The position numbers and the translations under genes are program-made. A stretch of DNA of 37,212 bases. Source: Defluviitaleaceae bacterium. Its GTDB lineage: Bacteria > Bacillota > Clostridia > Lachnospirales > WQUN01. Shown piece by piece: positions 16,061 through 23,087 of the stretch. Every line of letters starts with the position of its first letter. The stretch's first letter is position 1. The stretch is taken from contig WRLD01000030.1 of assembly GCA_009777845.1 (NCBI GenBank), positions 1 to 37,212 on the forward strand, in the 5' to 3' direction. A model generated the notes under the pieces. The model was not told the DNA's origin. It saw nothing but the letters and a program-made list of their open reading frames with translations, and ran no database searches.

Positions 16061-16661
16061 ATTTGCTCCTCGCTTTATACTCCTTAATTTTCGCATAAAG
16101 CGTAGTCCGTCCAAACCCACAAATACTTAACATTTCCGCCGTATCAATTCCCCCCTGCTCCCATTTCTCAATTAACTCCCCGAAATTTTCGGGCGGCTCT
16201 TTTTCGGGTCTGCCAAACCTTACGCCCCTTGCCCTCGCCGCTTTTATCCCCTCTGCTTGCCGTTGGCGTATGTTGTCACGTTCGCTTTGTGCCATGAATG
16301 ATAGAATTTGCAAGAATAAATCGGCAATAAGAGTGCCGATTAGGTCTTTGTTTATGCGAGTATCGAGCAAGGGAATGTCGATAACCACGACATCAACGCC
16401 CCTTTCCTTGGTTAGCTTCCGCCACTCGTTTTGAATATCCTCATAATTTCGCCCCATGCGGTCAATGCTTTTGAAATAGACTAAATCGCCTGTTTTTAGC
16501 TTGCCGACAAGCCTTTGATATTCGGGGCGGTTAAAATCCTTGCCCGATTGTTTATCAATGAAAATCCGCTCCTGCGGTATTCCTAGCTCCTGCATTGCTA
16601 AAAGCTGTCTGCCCTCGTTTTGGTCGGTGCTAGATACCCTTATGTAGCCATATTCAGCCAT
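16059..16661 (-). CDS. Small serine recombinase (resolvase/invertase family)
   Basis: The 200-residue protein has the catalytic resolvase domain with Ser10 in GYIRVSSTDQN, DKQSGKDFNRPEY, IDRMGRNYEDI and AQSERDNIRQRQAEGIKAARARG. A C-terminal helix-turn-helix (MLSICGFGRTTLYAKIKEY) follows. It is the size of Hin/Gin-type DNA invertases and Tn3-type resolvases. Its position, 7 bp from one of two facing inverted sites around a strong promoter, favours invertase. It is homologous to the recombinase at 35304-35912, which has the same neighbourhood. A GGGGG ribosome binding site and a 24-bp palindrome precede the start. Confidence 0.9.
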   Translation of the reverse strand: MAEYGYIRVSSTDQNEGRQLLAMQELGIPQERIFIDKQSGKDFNRPEYQRLVGKLKTGDLVYFKSIDRMGRNYEDIQNEWRKLTKERGVDVVVIDIPLLDTRINKDLIGTLIADLFLQILSFMAQSERDNIRQRQAEGIKAARARGVRFGRPEKEPPENFGELIEKWEQGGIDTAEMLSICGFGRTTLYAKIKEYKARSK

Positions 16662-16673
16662 TTTGTAACCCCC

Positions 16674-16697
16674 TTTAATAGAATATATTCTATTAAA
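16674..16697. promoter_or_regulatory. Perfect 24-bp palindrome upstream of the small recombinase gene
   Basis: The sequence centred on AATATATT is perfectly self-complementary over 24 bases and sits 12 bp before the recombinase start codon, directly ahead of the GGGGG ribosome binding site. It is a probable operator for repression of the recombinase gene. Confidence 0.6.
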
Positions 16698-16757
16698 AGC
16701 GATTAAAGGCGTTAAAAAACCGCATGGATTATCTCATGCAGTTTTTGAGGCTTTGCA

Positions 16758-17531
16758 CTACAACAAGTAATTGTTTACCCTTTTCTTTGTTTTATTTCCC
16801 CATTTTTTGTTTATGTTATCCCATACGCAGTCACTCATATTTCTCTCGGCGAAAGGGCGTAAAAATTCGCTTAAATGCGAATAAACAATTTCAAAATCGG
16901 GCTTTCTCTCAACGCCCCTTAATTTATCATAGGCGTGTTTTATATCTGCTTTTCTTAAATAAAACTCGTCAAACAAACCAATTTCTATATCTTTTTCTTT
17001 GCAGGCATTAAGGATTTCAAATATGCTTATTTTTACGCAATGTGAAAGTGCATAAACATCTACAATGTCCTTTGCACGCCTAAATACTGTCTTACTTGAC
17101 AGAACCGCTATTTTGTCGGATAAAATGTCATTCGGCAATACTCCTTTGATTTTGGCTGTTCCATAATAGTATGTTCTATTGCCACGTACAGGTCTAATTC
17201 CTATATCCATTGAAATAACTTTTTCGTTTGTTTCTTTATCTAAAATATTTATACCTGCGGTTTGTTCGTTTAAATATTCCCTACCTGCTACGGCGTATAA
17301 TTCGCCTTGAAAATCAATCAAAGACTGGTTTATCGTTTCAACTAATTGCTCCATTGTCGGCGGAGTTCCAACCCAATCTCCGTCAATATCCTTTGTCATT
17401 CGCTCTATATCTTTATAGCCGCTTTCGTTTAATACAAGTTTTGTTATCAATGCACCCTTAAAAACAATAGGGGCGTTTGTTTCAAAAAGTTTGCCTAATA
17501 TTTGGTACATAAGCTGTTCTTGCGATGTCAC
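16758..17531 (-). CDS. AbiEii/AbiGii-family nucleotidyltransferase toxin
   Basis: The 257-residue protein carries the AbiEii signatures: VFKGALITKLVL (in place of KGGTAL), then ERMTKDIDGDW with the paired Asp metal ligands, and KIAVLSS...RAKDIVDVYAL. AbiEii toxins are nucleotidyltransferases that inhibit growth, give abortive phage resistance and stabilise mobile elements. The gene starts inside the end of the upstream partner gene (50-bp overlap), the tight coupling expected of a toxin-antitoxin pair. Confidence 0.82.
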   Translation of the reverse strand: MTSQEQLMYQILGKLFETNAPIVFKGALITKLVLNESGYKDIERMTKDIDGDWVGTPPTMEQLVETINQSLIDFQGELYAVAGREYLNEQTAGINILDKETNEKVISMDIGIRPVRGNRTYYYGTAKIKGVLPNDILSDKIAVLSSKTVFRRAKDIVDVYALSHCVKISIFEILNACKEKDIEIGLFDEFYLRKADIKHAYDKLRGVERKPDFEIVYSHLSEFLRPFAERNMSDCVWDNINKKWGNKTKKRVNNYLL

Positions 17532-17982
17532 TATTTACCACCCTTTCGTTATAATAATCAACCGCCCACTCTTTCATATAATTAAAATTTTTCATATTTT
17601 GAGGATATATCGTTAGCCCTGTAAAACTTCTTTTGTTAGCGTGAAAATAATTGCTTAATGCTTCGGCAAGAGCCTGTTCGTCCGTATTGATAAAATCTGC
17701 AAGCATATCATTAACTGTTTGATTGAAAGATGTGCATAACAAATTGCCGATATTCACAATATCTAAATTATCAAAATTATTTACAATGTGATAGTTTAGA
17801 TTTTCATACTCGCCTTTCTCTTTTGCATAAACGTAAATATTTTTTTCGTTCACATATCCCGAAAAAAGCTCTAAGCACTCTAAAGCAGAAGTATGACACA
17901 AAACCAAATCCTTACCGCCTACAACATCTCTATACCATGCTCTGCTAGTTAAAAATTCACTGCTTATTTTAGACATAGCCAT
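17482..17982 (-). CDS. Probable partner (antitoxin) of the AbiEii-like toxin
   Basis: The 166-residue protein (AWYRDVVGGKDLVLCHTSALECLELFSG...) precedes and overlaps the AbiEii-like gene by 50 bp on the same strand. It lacks an obvious N-terminal winged helix of classic AbiEi antitoxins, so sequence alone does not prove its role; position and overlap suggest it. The CHTSALECLELF segment resembles transcriptional-regulator-like AbiEi C-terminal regions. Confidence 0.6.
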   Translation of the reverse strand: MAMSKISSEFLTSRAWYRDVVGGKDLVLCHTSALECLELFSGYVNEKNIYVYAKEKGEYENLNYHIVNNFDNLDIVNIGNLLCTSFNQTVNDMLADFINTDEQALAEALSNYFHANKRSFTGLTIYPQNMKNFNYMKEWAVDYYNERVVNSDIARTAYVPNIRQTF

Positions 17983-18049
17983 TCCAATACTCCTCTCAAT
18001 GCTCGATTTGCTGTGATTACAATTATTATATCACAAATAGCATTTTTTG

Positions 18050-19684
18050 TCAAAATTCACGCTCAAATGCTCGGGGCATTTCCCTTATTTTCTCATGCTC
18101 TTGTAGCTTTATCAAGGCTTTTTGTTGTTCGGGGGTTAGGTCTTTTAGAATAATTTCAAAATTCCGTTTACTTATACTGTCTAACAATCGCTCGTTTTCT
18201 GCCCTCATAATCGCATATTGTGCTGACGGCTTTTGCGGTTTTTGTTGGCGTTCTAATTCTCGCAAGCGGTTGTATATTTTCTGCTTATCGCAGGAAATAT
18301 CAGCAAGCAATTTTTGTCTTTGATAACCGAGTAAAATTTTTTCTTGCTCTGCTTTTAATGGTTCAAGTCTGCCTTGTAATCGCTCTAATTTCCGCTGTTT
18401 TTCTTGCGTTTCTTCCCTCAAAAATTCAATCTTATCTACGGTATTTTCATATGAAATATTATATTTATGCTCAAAATATCGTGTTGACTGCGTGTATGTC
18501 CTCTCATATCTCTCTATATCATAATCAATCGCCTTTTTATTCGCCAAAATCCCCATGTTTTGGCGTTTTGCTTTCAATTCCGCTACTTGATTTTTAATGC
18601 TTTTTATATGCTCTGCTCGTTCCGTAATTTCTTCGATTGTCGCATTTATTATTTGCGGTTCTCGTCCTAAATGCGAGATTTCCCGCTTAATTTCTGATGT
18701 TTCTCTATGTAAATTAAAATGCTTCGCTTTCAATTCGTGCAGATTTTCAGATATTTTTTCGGGGGTCTTGGCTAAATTCCTACGCATGATTTCCCTGTTT
18801 TTCTCGCCTGCTTCGGTTTTTATTCCCTTTCGCTCCAAATTCCACGCACTATGCCCCATGTGCTTTGTTGGCTCTCGGTCAATGCCTTGTTTTTCAAGCG
18901 ATAAATTGCTTATTCGCCCGTCTATTGCGTGTCGTTTAAGCTCGTGATTTACCGCACTCGCCCAGTTCTCACGCCACCGCTCCAATGTTTCGGGCTTTTC
19001 CCAGTCTGTTAGGTCAATTTTTCGGCTTCGCCAGTTTCCGCTTGCGGTCTTTATGCGGTTGCCATTGCGGTCTAAAATGTATTCCTTGCGTGATTTTTCG
19101 CCCCATGTTTCGTCCTCATTTAGCGGTCGCATGGTTAGCATGATATGCGCGTGGGGATTTTCTTTTTGAATTGTCAAATCCTTAAAGGGGTAATTTTCGG
19201 GCTTTTTCGTGTGAATATGCCCCGCATGATACGAAAAATCCGCACACATACCGCTATCCACAAAATTTTTCTGCACATAATCACGCAATAATTCAAGGTT
19301 TTGTTCCTCGTCTAATTCAACAGGCAGGGCAACGACAATTTCTCTAAAGGTTTGTGCCTTTGGGTGTTTCTCGCAAGTTTCGACAGCGTTCCAAAGGGTA
19401 GAGCGGTCGGAAAATTCTCTCGGTGCATGGCTTGGGAGCAAAATTTCACTATGTAAAACCTCGCTTTTGGCGGTAAAATCGTGTGTTTTCTCGCCCTCGT
19501 CTAATACATCGCCCGAACGATACGCCGAAGCCCTAACAGCAGAGCCACGGCGATTATTGTAATTATACGTCATATTATTTTGCTCGTTTGTTAGCTTATC
19601 GCCCGTACGATATGCCGAAGCTGCCAACGCACACCGCCCCGAAGCCCTGCTATTTCGCCTAACCGACAAATGGAAAATTGCCAA
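18050..19684 (-). CDS. MobA/MobL (MOBQ) relaxase
   Basis: From a TTG at 19682-19684 the 544-residue protein begins LAIFHLSVRRNSRASGR, the usual MobA/MobL start. It has AASAYRTGDKL, VLHSEILLP, the HIHTKKPENYPF and ENPHAHIMLTMRPL (three-His metal motif) segments, and a long coiled-coil C-terminus. The relaxase nicks oriT, stays bound to the 5' end and pilots the strand through a coupling protein. The frame is open upstream, but that extension would contain the oriT hairpin, which argues for the internal start. The N-terminal AYRxGD segment is duplicated 30 codons apart. Confidence 0.9.
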   Translation of the reverse strand: MAIFHLSVRRNSRASGRCALAASAYRTGDKLTNEQNNMTYNYNNRRGSAVRASAYRSGDVLDEGEKTHDFTAKSEVLHSEILLPSHAPREFSDRSTLWNAVETCEKHPKAQTFREIVVALPVELDEEQNLELLRDYVQKNFVDSGMCADFSYHAGHIHTKKPENYPFKDLTIQKENPHAHIMLTMRPLNEDETWGEKSRKEYILDRNGNRIKTASGNWRSRKIDLTDWEKPETLERWRENWASAVNHELKRHAIDGRISNLSLEKQGIDREPTKHMGHSAWNLERKGIKTEAGEKNREIMRRNLAKTPEKISENLHELKAKHFNLHRETSEIKREISHLGREPQIINATIEEITERAEHIKSIKNQVAELKAKRQNMGILANKKAIDYDIERYERTYTQSTRYFEHKYNISYENTVDKIEFLREETQEKQRKLERLQGRLEPLKAEQEKILLGYQRQKLLADISCDKQKIYNRLRELERQQKPQKPSAQYAIMRAENERLLDSISKRNFEIILKDLTPEQQKALIKLQEHEKIREMPRAFEREF

Positions 19685-19739
19685 CGCACACACCGCCTTA
19701 TATTTGGTAATGTATGCAAAGGAAATTGTCCTTGATACC

Positions 19740-19775
19740 GCACCGCCTATGGCGGTGCATAAGTGCGCCTTTAGT
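19740..19775 (+). other. Origin of transfer (oriT) with MOBQ-type nic site
   Basis: An 8-bp perfect stem GCACCGCC/GGCGGTGC (19740-19758, loop TAT) is followed directly by ATAAGTGCGCCTTTA. IncQ/RSF1010-like and related Gram-positive MOBQ plasmids have an inverted repeat followed by TAAGTGCG/CCCT, so the nick is expected between G19767 and C19768. It lies just upstream of the relaxase start. I see no gene in 19685-19979 besides this. Confidence 0.75.
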
Positions 19776-19960
19776 TTTTGGGAAGCGGGCGGGTGTGGTG
19801 AGTGCGTAGCGTGTGCAAGGAATTTATGGAATGGCACGTAAAAAAATAAGCCGTATGTTTGTATATGGCTTAACGATGAAACGTGCAGTATGCTGTTGGC
19901 AATTGATACTTTTTGTGGTAAGATGTAGCTACAGATAGAAGCGTTGGGTGCTGTATGTGC

Positions 19961-19979
19961 TTTTTATACACTCAACTAT
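19961..19979 (-). repeat. Right terminal inverted repeat / attR
   Basis: This is the reverse complement of 9825-9843. Joining the two ends in a circle gives a perfect 36-bp palindrome (attP) with the AT core at its centre. Confidence 0.85.
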
Positions 19980-21090
19980 TACCAATAATACCCAATTCGA
20001 CCAAGCCTTTATCCCCGGCCGTAATATCTTCCTAAATATCCAAGACATTACGTACCGCATTTTCAACCAGTTCATACGCCGCCCGGGGCGTACCGAGCCG
20101 TATTTTTCGTCATATTGTGACGGCGACCCTACCACTACCTGGTCGCGCTGTGCGGGAATGTCGCAGCACGGCTCGCAGATTTTGGCAGGAAACGGCTACA
20201 CGCCCATACAAATTCTCAGGTATTACTATCCGCAGGATATAAATATCGTGCAGTCAACGAATTTTGGGCCAAGAAACCCAGGCGCGTACCCAGGCACGCC
20301 TTTACGCGAAGGCTCGACAGGCGAGGACGTTCGCAGGCTACAGCTGTATTTAAATAGAATTTCTGGCAACTGGTGGATTCCTGCTATACAAAATCCTAAC
20401 GGCGTTTTCGGGCCAGATACTACGGCCTCGGTTAAGGCGTTCCAGTCGTTGCGAAGCCTCACGCCCGACGGCGTAGTCGGTCAATTGACATGGAACGAAA
20501 TAGTCCGCGTATATGTAGCGGCAAGGCGAATGGCGGAGCTAGACAGCGAAGGCCAACGATACGGCATAGGAAACAGCCCGCCCAGCGTGGTGTTGCAACA
20601 AGGCGCGAGGGGCGAGGCAGTCGTAGAATTACAATTTTTGCTAAACTATATCGGCCAGTTTTATAACGAGCTGCCGTATGTCGTAGAGGATAGCGTTTTC
20701 CGCGATACCACAAGAACGGCGGTTATCGCGTTCCAAAATAGGTTTGGGCTTATGGCGGACGGCGTAGTCGGAGCGGCAACATGGAACAAGCTATACGAGG
20801 TATTCAAAGCCATACAAGCCAACCTAGCAGGCACAGAGCCGCCGCCAATCGGCCCCGCTATTCCGCCGTTCCCAGGCAGTAATTTGCAAGTAGGCAGTCA
20901 GTCCGCAAACGTCACCACCATGCAGAGAATGTTAAACGGCGTGGCGCGTTGTAACCCGAGCATTACCACGCTAACCACGGACGGCGTTTTCGGCGCAATT
21001 ACGCAGAGCGCAGTACAGGAATTTCAGCGTATATTCGGCTTGCCGCAGACGGGCGTTATAAATCACGATACGTGGGAGGCTTATGTATAA
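19980..21090 (+). pseudogene. SpoIID-like peptidoglycan-binding protein, 3' part (split by element)
   Basis: This remainder of the gene at 9054-9826 contains the end of the SpoIID-like domain (FDQAFIPGRNIF, CAGMSQHGSQILAGNGYTP, ILRYYYPQDI). Three PG_binding_1 domains follow, marked by REGSTGEDVRRLQ...TPDGVVGQLTW, QQGARGEAVVELQ...MADGVVGAATW and VGSQSANVTTMQ...FGLPQTGVINHDTW. SpoIID is a lytic transglycosylase of spore engulfment; this paralogue with cell-wall-binding repeats is probably a spore or cell-wall protein. The downstream fragment has no proper start; an in-frame ATG at 19948 lies within the element end and lacks a ribosome binding site. Confidence 0.9.
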
Positions 21091-21111
21091 CGACACGCAA
21101 ATTGCAAAAAA

Positions 21112-22719
21112 TTATTTATCGGGTATAAGCCCGACAAATCGCCAATAAATATCTACCTCCTGCGTTCTTGCCTTGCCTACGCCTACCCCTTGATGCACTA
21201 CGATTTTTTCAATCAGCTCATGCAGTATTGGAGCGGTCAGCTCCGTAACATTCGTGTATTTGCCGATAGCGGTTAGGAAATTTTCCGCGCTTTGCAGGCT
21301 GTCTTTCTTTTGGTTTAGCGAGGTTTGCAGGTTTTCGATTTTTTCGCTTAAATCTCGTTGCTCAACCTCGTATTCCTTGGAAAGTACGGCAAATCGCTCA
21401 TCGGTTAGAGTGCCAAGGGCGTTCTGTTCAACAATTTTCTTGATGATGGCATCTAACTCGTTTGCGCGCTTTCGGTGTTTTTCTAGCTCGCGGCTTTTTG
21501 CACGGTTGTTCAAATCTGTGCCTTGGTGTAAATACTGGCTGTAAAAGGCTTCAAGGTCAGTTTTGTGGCTTTCCACGAATGAAATCAGCTTCTTCAAATG
21601 CTCAAAAACGATGGCGTACAAATAGCGGAAAGTGATATAGTGGCTTGTGCAGAATTTGTTGCGACTACGCTGTCTGTAAAGATTGCAATTGTAATATCCC
21701 GTAACATTTCTTTGGGTTGGGCTTGTGTAGCTCAAACCGTACCCGCAGGAACTGCATTTTATAAGCCCCGCAAAGATATTGTCGATTTTGGCTACATTTT
21801 CGCGCTTCTTGGTTTTAATCAGACTTTGAACCTTATCAAAGGTCTGTTCGTCCACCAATGCAGTGTGCATGTTTCGCGCAATCACCCATTCTTCTTTAGG
21901 GCGATGTATCACCTTTTTACTTTTGAATGATTGTGTTGTTTCCTTCTGCGAGATTATGTGTCCACAGTATTCCTGATTTTTAAGGATAGATACTACTGTA
22001 GTCAAATTCCATTCGGTAGGAAATTCCTTGTTGATGGCGTTCATATATTTCCCTGTTTTTTGTGCGATATGGACTCGCGGTGTTACAATTTTCCTATTTG
22101 AAAGATGCAGTGTAATATGGTACGGCTTCATACCATCAGCCGCCATTTTAAACATTTCCTGCACGATAGGTGCTGTGTTCTCATCAGGCACTAAATGGTG
22201 ACGGTCTTCTGGGTCAACACTATAACCATAAGGGGCATGTGCGCCAATAAACTTGCCCTTGAGTGCCATGGTTTGGAATGTCGAACGTGTCTTTTTGCTT
22301 ATATCTCGGGCATAAAATTCATTTATGACCGAGCGGAAGCCCATTATTTCGTTATCACCTTTGGCGGAATCTATGCCGTCATTTACGGCGATAAATCGTA
22401 TTCCATTTTCTACGAAGAAAATTTCGGTGTAATAGGCTACCAAAGCATTGTTTCGGCCGAGGCGCGAAAGGTCTTTACAAATCACAACCCCGATTTTGCC
22501 ATCCTCGATATCAGAAATCATGCGCTTAAAACCCTCACGCTCAAACGTAGTTCCAGAAATTCCATCGTCTACATACTCATTCTTAACTGGAATTCCAGTT
22601 TCTTTTGCAAATTTCCGAAGCAATTCCCGTTGGTTTCCAATTGAATTACTTTCTGCATCTCCACCGTCATCGCGGGAAAGACGTAAATATATTGCTGCCT
22701 GTTTTTGTTGCTTGTTCAT
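21112..22719 (-). CDS. tnpX: TnpX-like large serine recombinase
   Basis: From the ATG at 22717-22719 (after GGAAGGGAG) the protein has 535 residues. It has catalytic Ser15 in AIYLRLSRDDGG, the CKDLSRLGRN motif, a Recombinase domain, a zinc ribbon (IKCSSCGYGLSY... YNCNLYRQRSRNKFC) and a coiled-coil tail. It matches the TnpX family that excises and inserts Tn4451/Tn1549-like transposons. It is unlike the recombinase at 10100 in detail, so it belongs to a separate element. Its stop codon lies 21 bp after the end of the split SpoIID-like gene, so the element's left end must lie in that short gap unless the gene is a stranded remnant. Confidence 0.93.
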   Translation of the reverse strand: MNKQQKQAAIYLRLSRDDGGDAESNSIGNQRELLRKFAKETGIPVKNEYVDDGISGTTFEREGFKRMISDIEDGKIGVVICKDLSRLGRNNALVAYYTEIFFVENGIRFIAVNDGIDSAKGDNEIMGFRSVINEFYARDISKKTRSTFQTMALKGKFIGAHAPYGYSVDPEDRHHLVPDENTAPIVQEMFKMAADGMKPYHITLHLSNRKIVTPRVHIAQKTGKYMNAINKEFPTEWNLTTVVSILKNQEYCGHIISQKETTQSFKSKKVIHRPKEEWVIARNMHTALVDEQTFDKVQSLIKTKKRENVAKIDNIFAGLIKCSSCGYGLSYTSPTQRNVTGYYNCNLYRQRSRNKFCTSHYITFRYLYAIVFEHLKKLISFVESHKTDLEAFYSQYLHQGTDLNNRAKSRELEKHRKRANELDAIIKKIVEQNALGTLTDERFAVLSKEYEVEQRDLSEKIENLQTSLNQKKDSLQSAENFLTAIGKYTNVTELTAPILHELIEKIVVHQGVGVGKARTQEVDIYWRFVGLIPDK

Positions 22720-22740
22720 TTTAACTCCCTTCCGCAGCAA

Positions 22741-22801
22741 CAAAACGGCTTAAACCATAGGGACATGTTACCTCTGAATCCCGATGAAATCAAGCCGTTT
22801 T
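22741..22801 (-). promoter_or_regulatory. Long-loop hairpin between the tnpW-like gene and tnpX
   Basis: CAAAACGGCTT (about 22740-22750) is complementary to AAGCCGTTTTG (about 22791-22801). On the minus-strand transcript this hairpin would lie between the tnpW-like stop and the tnpX ribosome binding site and might control tnpX translation or act as an attenuator. Confidence 0.45.
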
Positions 22802-22809
22802 GCCAGATT

Positions 22810-22989
22810 TTATTGGCTGTCCGTCCGCCGTAAAAGGGCATCAGCTTCACGCCTTAGTGCGTTTTTTAGCAGTTCAATAAAAGATATTTCTCCACCATAA
22901 AAGGACTTTACTTTGTACGTTGTGTTTCCCATTTTTATGTATTCGATATTTTCATCATTTGACGAATTGATAGTTGTAGTATCACTCAT
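22810..22989 (-). CDS. TnpW-like small transposon protein
   Basis: From the ATG at 22987-22989, after GAGGTGAT, the product is 59 residues. The core EYIKMGNTTYKVKSFYGGEI followed by a basic Leu/Arg helix is typical of the small TnpW-like protein encoded just upstream of tnpX in Tn4451-type elements. Its role is not established; co-transcription with tnpX is likely. Confidence 0.7.
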   Translation of the reverse strand: MSDTTTINSSNDENIEYIKMGNTTYKVKSFYGGEISFIELLKNALRREADALLRRTDSQ

Positions 22990-23087
22990 ACAAATATCAC
23001 CTCGCAAATTTATATGAAATTTACAAGATGTCTTATTCATGTAAATGTGAAAATATACTGAGGATTTTATTTAGATGTTATTTGCCC

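Larger units (their letters stand above)
9827..19979. mobile_element. Integrative mobilizable element (~10.15 kb) inserted in a SpoIID-like gene
   Basis: The boundaries are set by reconstruction: the host reading frame is restored when 9827-19979 is removed. Both ends carry the same 19-base sequence in inverted orientation (9825-9843 and 19961-19979). The cargo is a large serine recombinase, a Toprim protein, a VirD4-type coupling protein, small accessory genes, a small serine recombinase, an AbiE-like pair and a MOBQ relaxase with an oriT. No other type IV secretion genes are present, so transfer would need a helper conjugative element. The DNA is more AT-rich than the interrupted gene. Confidence 0.88.

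Noticed and set aside
19685..19837. N-terminal extension of the MobA/MobL relaxase
   Set aside because: The extension contains the oriT hairpin and nic sequence, and homologues start at the xAIFHxS motif.
19948..19979. Independent start for the 3' part of the SpoIID-like gene
   Set aside because: The ATG lies in the element's terminal repeat and has no ribosome binding site; exact frame restoration shows this is a split gene.
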